Positions 1-8,375 of a stretch of DNA of 64,000 nt are shown one piece after another. The notes beneath the pieces were generated by a model that worked only from the letters and a program-made list of their open reading frames with translations, was not told the DNA's origin and did no database searches. Origin of the DNA: SIRX01 sp965214475 (lineage in GTDB: Bacteria; Actinomycetota; Rubrobacteria; Rubrobacterales; Rubrobacteraceae); contig OZ243953.1 in assembly GCA_965214475.1 (NCBI GenBank), positions 1,550,001 through 1,614,000 of the forward strand, given 5' to 3'. The position numbers and the translations under genes are program-made. Positions within the stretch are counted from its first letter, which is position 1; every line of letters starts with the position of its first letter.

Positions 1-174
1 TTGCTCCGCGGCGTCGCCGTTCAGATCCAGCACCGTAACCGCCGCGCCTGCGTGGGCCAGCCCCTCGGCACACGCCCTCCCGATGCCGCTCGCGGCTCCC
101 GTAACCAGCGCACGCTTGTCTTTCAAATCCACCTCGACGGAGCTTTGCTCCGGTCTCACAAAAGATTCGCTCAA
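1..174 (-). CDS. Short-chain dehydrogenase/reductase, N-terminal fragment
   Basis: This is the first 58 codons of an SDR oxidoreductase; the rest lies to the left of the window. A TTG start at 174 follows a GAGGAGAAAG ribosome site. After an extension of about 20 residues comes the NAD(P)-binding motif TGAASGIG (about residues 25-32), and then an acidic turn (VLDLNGD) after the second strand that favours NAD(H). Such SDRs often act on hydroxyacyl substrates, for example 3-hydroxybutyrate. It sits 85 nt downstream of the symporter in the same direction, so it is probably the distal gene of that transport operon. The exact substrate cannot be told from the fragment. Confidence 0.85.
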   Translation of the reverse strand, partial: MSESFVRPEQSSVEVDLKDKRALVTGAASGIGRACAEGLAHAGAAVTVLDLNGDAAEQ

Positions 175-259
175 ACTTTCTCCTCACTTGGAACGTTTCA
201 CTAAAATCTGGTAGGCCAGAGAGCGCCGCATGTTTCTCCGGCCCACCAACACGGTCTTG

Positions 260-1723
260 CTACCCTTCGAAGACTCGCTTCACCTCGGGGGAAGTTTCCT
301 CCGTCCTGGTAGCAAGCGAGACTCCGATGAACACTATGATGGCGATGGCGAGCGTAAATGCACCGTTAACGACTCCTTCAGGGAGCACGACGATACCGTT
401 GCTCGCCCCGATCTCCAGGGCAAAGTTCAGCACGATGCTGGTGATGATGCTCCAGATTGCCCCGTGCTTCGTCGCCCCCGACCACACGAGCCCGAGGACC
501 ACCGACGGGAAGATCGCCGCCGCGAACGTTCCCCAACCGAAGACGCCCAGCAGCGCCACCAGCGTATCCAGGTACAGTGACAAGAGCAGCGAGAGGATCA
601 GGAGCGCAGCCACCACGATGCGGCTCCAGAGAAGCTCGTTCCTGACGGGGATGTTTAGAGACCGAGGAATGTCCCGGATAAGGGCGGCAGCCCCTAAGTT
701 CAGGAAAGCATCTCCCGTTGACATAATCGCCGCCAGGATACCCGCCAGACCGAGCCCGGCCAGGATCGGCGGGGTGAACTCGACGAAGAAGCGGGTGAGC
801 GCCTGATCCGGCGTATCCAGTGCCGGGAAATCTCCCTGAATGCTGAGCGTCAGGGCCGAGAGTCCCACACCGGCCACCAAAAGCATCGTCAACAGGTACG
901 CTAGCGCCGAAGTGAGTGCGCCCCACTTCAGCTCTTTGGTGTCCCCGATCATGAGGAACTTCGTCAAGAGTTGCGGCTGTCCTGCCGCCCCGAGGCTAAA
1001 CAGGAACAGGTAGCAGGCTATCGTCAACATCGGCACGGTCCCGAAGGGAGAGGCAAGCGCCGGGTCGGAGCCCTGCAAAGTCTCCGTCATGTTGAGTACC
1101 CCGCCACCGGCGCTGATCGCTATGATGACCACTACGACCGAGACACCCATCATAATGATCCCCTGGAAGAGGTCGGTGTAGACGGCGGCGATGATCCCAC
1201 CGCCGACGGCATACAGGCCTATAATCCCGAGCCCGATAATGGCGCCCCAGGTGGTCCCGATCGGGAAGATGGCGGCCATAATGACGCCCGTCGCCTGGAC
1301 CTGCACCCCGAGGTACCCGATCACACCCAGGGCCACCGCGATCCCCATCCAGCCGCGCACGCCCCGGCTGTTATAACGGGCCTCGACCACGTCTCCCAAC
1401 GTGTAGATCTCCCCAAGATTCGCCAGCCGCCACATTCTCTTCGCGGCAAGATACCAAGCAAGCACGAAACCCAGTGGCGCAGCAAACCCGATCCCGGCGA
1501 CGAAACCGCCGAAGCCCGCATCGAAGGTAAGTCCGGTTCCGCCAAGCACGCCGAACCCGCTCTGGATCGAGGTAAAGACCGCCATCGCCACCACGAACAT
1601 CCCGAGACTCCGGCCCGCCACGAAGAAATCCGAGGCATTCTTCGTTCGTGCAGTCGCCCACACCCCGATAACGATGGTCACCAAAAGATAAACAACCACG
1701 ACACCAATAATCGTTACGTTCAC
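260..1723 (-). CDS. Sodium:solute symporter (SSS family)
   Basis: A 487-aa integral membrane protein that would couple substrate uptake to sodium. It has about 13 hydrophobic segments. The conserved SSS signature near the end of TM1 is visible as SDFFVAGRSLG (about residues 31-41). A GTG start overlaps the stop of the upstream 4-TM protein by 4 nt (GTGA), which points to translational coupling. SSS members carry acetate, proline, pantothenate, sugars and similar compounds; the sequence alone does not fix the substrate. Its neighbours (AtoE transporter, HCCA-isomerase-like protein, SDR) suggest an organic acid. Length is normal for the family. Confidence 0.9.
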   Translation of the reverse strand: MNVTIIGVVVVYLLVTIVIGVWATARTKNASDFFVAGRSLGMFVVAMAVFTSIQSGFGVLGGTGLTFDAGFGGFVAGIGFAAPLGFVLAWYLAAKRMWRLANLGEIYTLGDVVEARYNSRGVRGWMGIAVALGVIGYLGVQVQATGVIMAAIFPIGTTWGAIIGLGIIGLYAVGGGIIAAVYTDLFQGIIMMGVSVVVVIIAISAGGGVLNMTETLQGSDPALASPFGTVPMLTIACYLFLFSLGAAGQPQLLTKFLMIGDTKELKWGALTSALAYLLTMLLVAGVGLSALTLSIQGDFPALDTPDQALTRFFVEFTPPILAGLGLAGILAAIMSTGDAFLNLGAAALIRDIPRSLNIPVRNELLWSRIVVAALLILSLLLSLYLDTLVALLGVFGWGTFAAAIFPSVVLGLVWSGATKHGAIWSIITSIVLNFALEIGASNGIVVLPEGVVNGAFTLAIAIIVFIGVSLATRTEETSPEVKRVFEG

Positions 1724-2145
1724 TGAGCTCCCCCCTCACCCTCGTTCGAGAGCTCCCTCTCCTCGACGACCTCCTGTACGTCTTCCTGTACAAAGGTCAG
1801 TCCATACAGAACCCCGGCCAGGATTATGAGTATCGGGAAGCTGATGATGTAGAGTGCCATCGGCGGCGTCATGCCCAGAATGTAGTTGGTGCTCCCGGTG
1901 GGTTCTCCGCCGGTCAGAATGTCGAGCACTATGAACAGCAATCCGTAGAGCACGACTATCGAGCCCGCGACCAAGATCGGCCATTTCTTGCCGGGAAGCT
2001 CTCTCGTATAGCCGAAGAGTATGCTGATCCCTATAAGAAAAATCAGCGGGTACAGGACCACGCGCCACGAACTTAGCAGCATCCCGACTAACATCAGGAC
2101 CACCAGCCCTAAAACGGCGTAGATCAATCGGTTGGACAATTCCAT
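1720..2145 (-). CDS. Small four-TM membrane protein, partner of the symporter
   Basis: A 141-aa protein with four hydrophobic stretches (about residues 6-26, 28-45, 54-75 and 92-115) and a strongly acidic C-terminal tail (EDVQEVVEERE). I do not recognise the family. It lies 13 nt after the AtoE gene and overlaps the symporter start by 4 nt, so its synthesis is probably coupled to the symporter. Small membrane partners encoded next to SSS transporters are known (for example the small proteins beside ActP-type permeases). An accessory-subunit role is therefore plausible but is inference from context. Confidence 0.8.
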   Translation of the reverse strand: MELSNRLIYAVLGLVVLMLVGMLLSSWRVVLYPLIFLIGISILFGYTRELPGKKWPILVAGSIVVLYGLLFIVLDILTGGEPTGSTNYILGMTPPMALYIISFPILIILAGVLYGLTFVQEDVQEVVEERELSNEGEGGAQ

Positions 2146-2158
2146 CTCTTACCTCCTC

Positions 2159-3475
2159 CTAAGTAAGTAACAACAGCCCAGCGGTTATGATGATGCCAGA
2201 AACAATAAGCGCCATTACGCAGTAGCCCATCACGTCGCGGGCTTTGAGCCCCGCTATACCGAGCGCCGGCAGGAGCCAGAACGGTTGCACCATGTTCGTC
2301 CAGGCGTCGCCCCAGGCCACACCCATCGCCACCTCGCTGATGTCGGCCCCGATCTGCTCGGCGGCCTCCACCATTACCGGACCTTGTATGGCCCACTGTC
2401 CCCCGCCGGACGGAGCAAAGAAGTTCACGATACCACCGCTGACAAACGCCCAGAACGGCAGTGTCTCAGGTGTGGCGATCGCGTTGAACCAATTCGCTAT
2501 TACCTCGATCAAGCCGGACTCCCCCATCATACCGATCACCCCGGCGTAGAACGGAAACTGTAGGATGATCCCGGCGCTCGCCCCCACCGACTCCCGCAAC
2601 GAATCCAGGTAACTTCTCGGCGTAACGTGGAAAATGATCCCGGCGATGAGGAAGATGAGGATAACGATGTTGAGGTTCAACCCCCCGCCACCGATAAACC
2701 AAACTAGCAGGTAGATCACCCCAGCGACCCCGACCATCCCGGATAGCCACGGCGTCTTCTCCAGCCACTCCGCCGGCGTCGAGGGGCTGCTGCGGTCTTC
2801 TTCCGGTTCAGAATTGTCCAGAATTTCCGGGTCTACGACGACCCGCTCCTCGGGCGGCGGAAGCATAGCCCGGTTGACGAAAGGCAGCACCACCAGTAGC
2901 GTGCCGGCTATGATGAGGTTGTATGGGGCGAAGATCGTCTCACTCGCCGGGATGACGCCCATCGCATCTTCGAGGAAGTGTCCCGGAGTGGCGATCACCA
3001 GCGGAATTGACCCCGAAAACCCCGCGTGCCACACGAGAAACCCGCTGTAGGCGCTGGCAATGACCAGCCGGTAGTCCAGATCCCTCACCTGCCTTGCCAT
3101 CTCCGTCGCCAGCAACGCCCCGATAATGAGACCGAACCCCCACTGTATAAAGGAAGCCGCAGTAGCGAATACCGTAGTAATTACTATGGCACTAGCCGGA
3201 CCTCCAGCACGCCGGGCGATAGCCTCCAGCCCGGCCCGAACTACCCGCGTCCTCGCCAACACGTACCCGGTCACGAGTATGAGGACCATCTGCATCGAGA
3301 ACTCCAGAAGTCCGAAAAGCCCGTCGCCCCAGAACTGGACCATGTCGAGCGCCGACGAACCAGTAATTCCTATGCCCATCAAGAATACGACGAACGTCAG
3401 CACGATGGCGAACAACCACGGGTCCGGCAGATAGCGTTGCATAATCGCCACAAAGAATCCGGACACCTTCTGCAT
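2159..3475 (-). CDS. Short-chain fatty acid transporter, AtoE family
   Basis: A 438-aa polytopic membrane protein of the AtoE/TIGR00366 type, expected to import short-chain fatty acids such as acetoacetate or butyrate. Family features seen are the N-terminal RYLPDPWLFAI block, glycine-rich membrane stretches, a HAGFSGSIPL segment (about residue 150) and a GGGQWAIQGP motif in the C-terminal half. The ATG at 3475 follows an AGGGGAGG ribosome site. It is the second gene of a minus-strand operon, 38 nt after the isomerase-like gene and 13 nt before the 4-TM protein. Having two unrelated organic-acid permeases side by side is unusual. Confidence 0.9.
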   Translation of the reverse strand: MQKVSGFFVAIMQRYLPDPWLFAIVLTFVVFLMGIGITGSSALDMVQFWGDGLFGLLEFSMQMVLILVTGYVLARTRVVRAGLEAIARRAGGPASAIVITTVFATAASFIQWGFGLIIGALLATEMARQVRDLDYRLVIASAYSGFLVWHAGFSGSIPLVIATPGHFLEDAMGVIPASETIFAPYNLIIAGTLLVVLPFVNRAMLPPPEERVVVDPEILDNSEPEEDRSSPSTPAEWLEKTPWLSGMVGVAGVIYLLVWFIGGGGLNLNIVILIFLIAGIIFHVTPRSYLDSLRESVGASAGIILQFPFYAGVIGMMGESGLIEVIANWFNAIATPETLPFWAFVSGGIVNFFAPSGGGQWAIQGPVMVEAAEQIGADISEVAMGVAWGDAWTNMVQPFWLLPALGIAGLKARDVMGYCVMALIVSGIIITAGLLLLT

Positions 3476-3513
3476 TCCTATACCTCCCCTTCTCTGGTCG
3501 AGCTACTCGGCTC

Positions 3514-4122
3514 CTAAACCGACTCAGATTCCAAAGCTGCCTCCACGAAGTGCAGACGGTCGTTGCCCCAGAACATCTCCCCGTCCACAAAGAAAGCCGG
3601 CGCCCCAAAAACACCCCGCTCCAGCGCCTCCTCGGTCGCGTCTTTCAACGCCTGTTTTGCCTCGGGCGTGGCGGCTCCTTCAAGGATTTCCTCCGGGTCC
3701 GCTCCCATGCGACGTGATACTTCCATGATTGGGTCATTTTCGTCGGCCTCTAGCCCCTCGGGGGCCCTATCCTCCTGCCAATACAAAGCGAAGGCTTCGC
3801 GGGTGAATGCCTCCAATTCTCCCCGCTCACTGCAGTACATAGCCGCCCGCATCGTCTTGAGGGTGCGGAATGGAAACGGGTTGGGAAACTGCAACGACAC
3901 ATCATAGTAGTCTGCCCACCGATGGATGTCTCTCCACTGATAGCGGCTTTTGGCCTTCGTTTCTATCGGCGCCTGGATACCGGCCGCTTTATGAACCGCC
4001 CCCAGAAGCATCGGTCGAAAAACCAGCTCCGCTTCGCGCTCCTCACAAATCCTTCCTAGCTGGGTGTAAGCCAGGTACGAGTACGGACTTACCAGATCAT
4101 AGTAGAACTCCACCTGTCGCAT
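3514..4122 (-). CDS. 2-hydroxychromene-2-carboxylate isomerase-like DsbA-family protein
   Basis: A 202-aa protein of the HCCA isomerase / kappa-class GST family (thioredoxin fold with a helical insertion). The N-terminal strand and active-site Ser-Pro-Tyr are seen at YYDLVSPYSY (Ser12). The cis-proline region near the C-terminus is GVFGAPAFFVDGEMFWG. These enzymes isomerise ring-cleavage products of aromatics using glutathione or a related thiol; the true substrate here is unknown. I chose the ATG at 4122, preceded by GAGAGGAG, over an in-frame upstream start 30 nt earlier. It is the first gene of the minus-strand transport operon. Confidence 0.88.
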   Translation of the reverse strand: MRQVEFYYDLVSPYSYLAYTQLGRICEEREAELVFRPMLLGAVHKAAGIQAPIETKAKSRYQWRDIHRWADYYDVSLQFPNPFPFRTLKTMRAAMYCSERGELEAFTREAFALYWQEDRAPEGLEADENDPIMEVSRRMGADPEEILEGAATPEAKQALKDATEEALERGVFGAPAFFVDGEMFWGNDRLHFVEAALESESV

Positions 4123-4185
4123 CGAAAACTCCTCTCTCCATCCATTCACCACGATACAACACTAAAACAGCAGCCGCTTCCTAAA

Positions 4186-4203
4186 CCGCCAATTCCGCCA
4201 ATT
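4186..4203. repeat. Tandem 9-bp direct repeat in divergent promoter region
   Basis: CCGCCAATT occurs twice head to tail between the divergent isomerase-like gene and the TauE gene. A tandem 9-mer here, close to the start of the transport operon, is a plausible regulator binding site. No regulator can be assigned. Confidence 0.4.
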
Positions 4204-4215
4204 TGCCGCGCCTAC

Positions 4216-4244
4216 TTGACAGAATATAGGTGACCGTTTACAGT
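4216..4244 (+). promoter_or_regulatory. Sigma-70-type promoter for TauE-cysC
   Basis: A consensus -35 box TTGACA (4216-4221) is followed after 17 nt by TACAGT (4239-4244; 4 of 6 to TATAAT), about 59 nt before the TauE start. GTTTAC occurs twice as a direct repeat (4236-4241 and 4258-4263), overlapping the -10 and the early transcript. This could be the operator for the Rrf2 repressor encoded nearby; that link is inference. Confidence 0.6.
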
Positions 4245-4302
4245 CCCTCAAGTTATTGTTTACAAAAACAGTAGAGAAACTGGTGATTAGAAGGAGTAGC
4301 GA

Positions 4303-5181
4303 GTGCGGAGTTTGATCGTTTTGGCTTTTGTGGGGCTTATTGCGCAGCTTATAGATGGTTCACTGGGCATGGCTTACGGGGTATCGTCGACGACCTTGCT
4401 ACTGGCGGTGGGGCTCACGCCGGCCATAGCATCTGCCAGCGTACACATCGCCGAGGTTGGGACCACACTGGCGAGCGGCGTGTCGCACTGGAAGTTCGGC
4501 AACGTCGATTGGCCGAAGGTTGGTTGGATGGCTATACCCGGCGGTTTGGGAGCATTCGCGGGAGCCGTGCTGTTGAGCTCTGTGCCGGGCGAGTTGGCGA
4601 AACCGTTCGTCGCAATCTTCCTCTTCAGCCTCGGCGTCTATATCCTTGCCCGCTTTGCCTTTGATCGGAAGGGACAACTCATAAACGACAAGCCTGTTCC
4701 CAGAAAGTTACTCTCTCCCCTGGGCCTCTTTGCAGGTTTCATGGATGCCGTCGGCGGCGGCGGGTGGGGCCCTATCTCCACGCCTACCCTTCTCTCCTCT
4801 CGTAGGATGGAACCGCGCAAGGTAGTAGGCACGGTGGATACCAGTGAGTTCGTCGTAGCGCTCGCGGCCAGCATAGGTTTCTTGCTCTCCTTGAGCTGGA
4901 GCCAGATCCCGATCGGGGTCGTCGGGGCGCTGCTCGGTGGCGGGCTCGTTGCGGCCCCGATCGCCGCCTGGGTGGTGAAAAATCTCAACTCCCGGGTGCT
5001 GGGCACGGCTGTCGGAGGCTTTATCTTACTCACCAACGCCAACACTTTTTTGGAAGCCATAGGTCTAAGCTCAGACTTCAACATTGCAGTCTACACACTC
5101 ATATTCGCAGTCTGGGTAGCCGCCCTCTACTTCGCGATCTCCGCGCTGCGCCGGGAGCGCAAACCGGTGTTCGAGAGTTAG
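4303..5181 (+). CDS. Sulfite exporter TauE/SafE family permease
   Basis: A 292-aa membrane protein with about eight TM segments arranged as two related halves, as in TauE/SafE. N-terminal GLIAQLIDGSLGMAYG and mid-protein GLFAGFMDAVGGGGWGP are the paired repeat signatures. The family moves sulfite, sulfoacetate, sulfate and related anions. The next gene is adenylylsulfate kinase and a CymR-like Rrf2 regulator follows, so sulfate or sulfite traffic linked to assimilation is likely. The GTG start at 4303 has GGAG in AAGGAGTAGCGA upstream. The gap to cysC is 72 nt. Confidence 0.88.
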   Translation: MRSLIVLAFVGLIAQLIDGSLGMAYGVSSTTLLLAVGLTPAIASASVHIAEVGTTLASGVSHWKFGNVDWPKVGWMAIPGGLGAFAGAVLLSSVPGELAKPFVAIFLFSLGVYILARFAFDRKGQLINDKPVPRKLLSPLGLFAGFMDAVGGGGWGPISTPTLLSSRRMEPRKVVGTVDTSEFVVALAASIGFLLSLSWSQIPIGVVGALLGGGLVAAPIAAWVVKNLNSRVLGTAVGGFILLTNANTFLEAIGLSSDFNIAVYTLIFAVWVAALYFAISALRRERKPVFES

Positions 5182-5253
5182 GGGATCAGGTAGCGCTCGG
5201 CCCGAACGGCTAAAATTGATCCGTTGCAGAGACAAGAGTCGGAGGTAGATGAA

Positions 5254-5871
5254 ATGTCCGAAGATCCAAGAATAGACAATCAGGGTTCGGAATTAGTAGA
5301 GGGGCGCGGTTTTACGCTGTGGTTCACCGGGCTATCGGGGGCCGGCAAGACGACCATCGCCGATATAGTCGAGCGAGAGCTGAACGAGCGAGGGCGGCGG
5401 GTGGAAGTCCTCGACGGCGACATCGTCAGGACGAACTTGTCCAAGGGCCTCGGGTTTTCGCGCGAAGATCGCATCGTGAACGTATTGCGGATAGGATTTG
5501 TGGCGAACCTGCTCACCCGCCACGGGGTAGGTGTGGTCGTCAGCGCCATCTCACCCTACAAAGAGGCTCGCGACCAGGTACGCCGCAGAGTCGTGGACTT
5601 CGTCGAAGTCTTTGTTGATGCTCCCCTCGAAGTCTGCGCCGAGCGGGACGTGAAGGGACTCTACAAAAAGGCCTTCTCCGGGGAGATCAAAGAATTCACC
5701 GGGGTTTCGGACCCCTACGAGCCTCCCGCCGCCCCGGACCTCACCTTGAAGACCGAAAAGGAAACCCCCGAAGAGAGCGCCCGCCGGGTTATAGAAAAAT
5801 TGGAATTCTTCGGTTACCTCGATTCGCCGGAAGAGACCGAAAACCCGAATTTCGCCGACTACCGCTGGTAA
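5254..5871 (+). CDS. cysC: Adenylylsulfate kinase
   Basis: A 205-aa APS kinase that phosphorylates adenosine 5'-phosphosulfate to PAPS in cytoplasmic sulfate activation. The P-loop GLSGAGKTT is at residues 26-34. It is followed by the LDGD motif, the NLSKGLGFS.EDR APS-binding segment, and a C-terminal part with KGLYKKAFSGEIKEFTGV and DPYEPP, all typical of CysC. The ATG at 5254 is preceded by GGAGGT; an earlier TTG at 5224 is less likely. No ATP sulfurylase is in the window. The stop lies 1 nt from the convergent Rrf2 gene stop. Confidence 0.95.
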   Translation: MSEDPRIDNQGSELVEGRGFTLWFTGLSGAGKTTIADIVERELNERGRRVEVLDGDIVRTNLSKGLGFSREDRIVNVLRIGFVANLLTRHGVGVVVSAISPYKEARDQVRRRVVDFVEVFVDAPLEVCAERDVKGLYKKAFSGEIKEFTGVSDPYEPPAAPDLTLKTEKETPEESARRVIEKLEFFGYLDSPEETENPNFADYRW

Positions 5872-5872
5872 A

Positions 5873-6331
5873 TCAGTGGCGTACCCAGGCCTGGGGGTCC
5901 AGCGTTAGCCCGTGGACGGAGTCCGGAATCTCCCCACGGGCCAGGTCCGCAAGCGTCACCTGTTCTAGCACGGCGCGCAGGTTGGCGCGAACCGCGATCC
6001 AAACCTCCTGTAGCGGCCGGGCCTTGCCCGTATATTCCACTCCCTCGGGTCCTTCGCCCCGAACGTTAGCCAGAGGCCCTTCGACAACCCGGATGATTTC
6101 GGCCAGGTTGATCTCCTCCGACGGCTGGGCCAGCCAGTAGCCGCCGCTGGCTCCCCGCTGGGTGCGGACGATCCCGGCGTGCTTTAGCTCCAACAAGATA
6201 TTCTCCAGAAACTTTAACGGGATGTCTTGAGCCTCGGAGATTCTGCTGCCTTTTAGAGGCCCCTCGTTCTCAGCGACCGCCAATTCCAGCGCAGCGCGCA
6301 GGGCGTAGTCAACCTTCGCCGAGACCTGCAA
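5873..6331 (-). CDS. Rrf2-family transcriptional regulator (CymR-like)
   Basis: A 152-aa winged-helix regulator of the Rrf2 family. Family hallmarks are the N-terminal KVDYALRAALELA, the recognition region (IPLKFLENILLELKHAGIVRTQRGASGGYWLA, about residues 37-66) and INLAEIIRVVEGP. I see no cysteine, so unlike IscR or NsrR it should not hold an iron-sulfur cluster. This points to a CymR-type sulfur regulator, which fits convergent cysC and TauE. The TTG start at 6331 has GAGAGG only about 3 nt upstream. It follows directly on the stop of a small membrane ORF, so it may depend on coupling. Confidence 0.9.
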   Translation of the reverse strand: MQVSAKVDYALRAALELAVAENEGPLKGSRISEAQDIPLKFLENILLELKHAGIVRTQRGASGGYWLAQPSEEINLAEIIRVVEGPLANVRGEGPEGVEYTGKARPLQEVWIAVRANLRAVLEQVTLADLARGEIPDSVHGLTLDPQAWVRH

Positions 6332-6337
6332 TACCTC

Positions 6338-6475
6338 TCAGTCCCCGAACCGGTCCCGCTGCCGGTCCCGCTTGTAGTTGCTCCGACTGGGAGCGTAAAC
6401 GAACCAGTACGAGCCGACCAGTATGCCGACGAAGACGATCAATGCCCCTATAAACTGTATTACCTCCGGGTTCAA
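6338..6475 (-). CDS. 45-aa single-TM small protein
   Basis: A short ORF starting with TTG at 6475 behind a perfect GGAGGAGC ribosome site. It encodes 45 residues: a hydrophobic helix (about residues 6-29, QFIGALIVFVGILVG...) followed by a basic tail rich in Arg/Lys/Asp (NYKRDRQRDRFGD). Its TGA ends 6 nt before the start of the Rrf2 gene, so the two probably form one transcript. I know no function for it. The strong ribosome site and a clear membrane topology argue for a real gene. Confidence 0.65.
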   Translation of the reverse strand: MNPEVIQFIGALIVFVGILVGSYWFVYAPSRSNYKRDRQRDRFGD

Positions 6476-6734
6476 AGCTCCTCCTTTTGTAGATCGCTCT
6501 TATATCATTCTACGCCAAACAGCCCCCGGCGGTAGAGAAACCTCCTACCGTACCAGCGTATCTTCTCCCTTCCACTATAGTTTTTCGACGGTTCATTGAG
6601 GTTCGAGCCGGCAAAGTGGTGTTTGCCCCGCATCTTGGCGGATGCTAACATCGCCCTATCGTAGCAATAGGTACGGATAGGTACGGGGACATTGCACGGT
6701 GGCGCGTTGGTGCGCGTTGCCAGAAGGAGGAAAT

Positions 6735-8348
6735 ATGAAGGGTCTTACCTCAGACTACCAACTGAATCTGTCGGCGGTACTCCGAAGGGCGGAGCAACTT
6801 TATGGGGCGAAGGAGATCGTCACCCGCGAGCCGGACAAGAGCTTCCACCGCTACACCTACGCGGACTTCGTATCCCGCGCCAAAAAGCTCGCCGTCGCCG
6901 TACAAAACCTCGGACTAGAGAAGGGTGACCGGGTAGCCACCCTTGCCTGGAATACCCACGAGCACCTCGAAGCCTACTTCGGAGTACCATGCGCCGGCGC
7001 GGTCCTTCACACCATAAACCCGCGCCTGAGTCCCAACGACCTCGCCTACATCATCAATCACGCTGAAGATAAAGTGCTGCTCATAGACTCGACGATGGTG
7101 CAGCTCCTAGATAACGTCAAAGACGAAGTGGACCTGGAGCACGTCTTCGTGTTCGGCTCGGCGCCGGAAGGAATGGAGAGCTACGAGGAACTGCTGGACG
7201 GAGCCGACGAGGGCGAGTTCGAGTATGTGGACTTCGACGAGAACGATGCAGCGGCGATGTGCTACACCTCGGGGACTACGGGGCGGCCCAAGGGCGCGCT
7301 GTACTCGCACCGGGCGATCTGCCTGCACTCCATGGCTTCGGCGATGGCCGACACCCTGAACATCCGGGAGCGGGACGTGGTGATGCCGGTGGTTCCGATG
7401 TTCCACGTCAACGCCTGGGGACTGCCGTTCACCTCGACGCTGGTCGGAGCCAAGCAGGTTATGCCGGGGGCGCACCTGGACCCGGAGAGTTTGCTGGAGG
7501 ATCTGGCGAACGAAGAGGTGACGATCACCGCCGGGGTGCCGACCATCTGGCTCGGCATCTTGCAGGCTCTGGACCAAGACCCCGAAGCCTATGATCTCTC
7601 CAACTTGCAGAGCATGGTCATCGGCGGGTCGGCGGCGCCGGAGAGCATGATCCGACGCTACAAAGAAGACCACGGCCTGGATATAGTCCACGCCTGGGGC
7701 ATGACCGAGATGTCGCCTTTGGGCACCATCTGCAATCTCCGTTCCGACATGGACGACCTCTCCAAAGACGAGAAATACCGTATAAAAGCTAAGCAGGGAT
7801 CGTCCGTACCGTTTATCGAGATACGGGCTATCGAAGACGAGGAAGAAGTCGCCTGGAACGGCGAGAGCATGGGCGAGCTGGAGGTCAGCGGTCCCTGGGT
7901 CGCGAAGGCATACTTCAACACCGACGAGGGCAATGACAAATTCACCGAGGACGGCTGGTTCCGCACCGGCGACATCGTGACCATAGACCAGTTCGGTTTC
8001 GTGGAGATACAGGACCGGACGAAGGACCTGATAAAGAGCGGTGGGGAGTGGATCTCCTCCGTCGCCCTCGAAAACACCCTGATGGCCCACGACGCCGTCG
8101 CCGAAGCCGCCGTCATCGCCATCCCGGACGAAAAATGGCAGGAACGCCCGCTCGGGGTGGTGGTGCTAAAGGGGGGCGAGAACGCCACGGAAGAAGACCT
8201 GCTCTCCCACCTGGAAAACGACTTCCCCAAGTGGTCCCTGCCGGACGCCATCGAATTCCAGGACGAAATACCGCACACCGCCACCGGCAAGGCTCTCAAA
8301 ATGGAGCTTCGCGAGCAGTACCAGGACTACACACCGGCTAGCGGTTAG
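6735..8348 (+). CDS. Long/medium-chain fatty acid-CoA ligase (AMP-forming)
   Basis: A 537-aa member of the acyl-adenylate superfamily, activating a carboxylic acid to its CoA thioester with ATP. The P-loop YTSGTTGRPKG is at 177-187. The adenylate motif HAWGMTEMSP follows, then the hinge GWFRTGD (about 404-410) and the catalytic lysine region TATGKALKMELR (about 517-528). The fold resembles AlkK-type medium-chain ligases. The ATG at 6735 directly follows AAGGAGGAAAT; a GTG 36 nt upstream was rejected. It heads a four-gene plus-strand operon with a CocE-type hydrolase, a thiolase and an SDR, which suggests release, activation and beta-oxidation of an acid. Confidence 0.93.
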   Translation: MKGLTSDYQLNLSAVLRRAEQLYGAKEIVTREPDKSFHRYTYADFVSRAKKLAVAVQNLGLEKGDRVATLAWNTHEHLEAYFGVPCAGAVLHTINPRLSPNDLAYIINHAEDKVLLIDSTMVQLLDNVKDEVDLEHVFVFGSAPEGMESYEELLDGADEGEFEYVDFDENDAAAMCYTSGTTGRPKGALYSHRAICLHSMASAMADTLNIRERDVVMPVVPMFHVNAWGLPFTSTLVGAKQVMPGAHLDPESLLEDLANEEVTITAGVPTIWLGILQALDQDPEAYDLSNLQSMVIGGSAAPESMIRRYKEDHGLDIVHAWGMTEMSPLGTICNLRSDMDDLSKDEKYRIKAKQGSSVPFIEIRAIEDEEEVAWNGESMGELEVSGPWVAKAYFNTDEGNDKFTEDGWFRTGDIVTIDQFGFVEIQDRTKDLIKSGGEWISSVALENTLMAHDAVAEAAVIAIPDEKWQERPLGVVVLKGGENATEEDLLSHLENDFPKWSLPDAIEFQDEIPHTATGKALKMELREQYQDYTPASG

Positions 8349-8375
8349 CCGCCAGTTCGTACAAAAGGAGTCCGC

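Noticed and set aside
7107..8090. Minus-strand 327-aa open frame in the acyl-CoA ligase gene
   Set aside because: The His/Arg/Val-rich translation shows no domain, and the opposite strand has a clear enzyme with all motifs.
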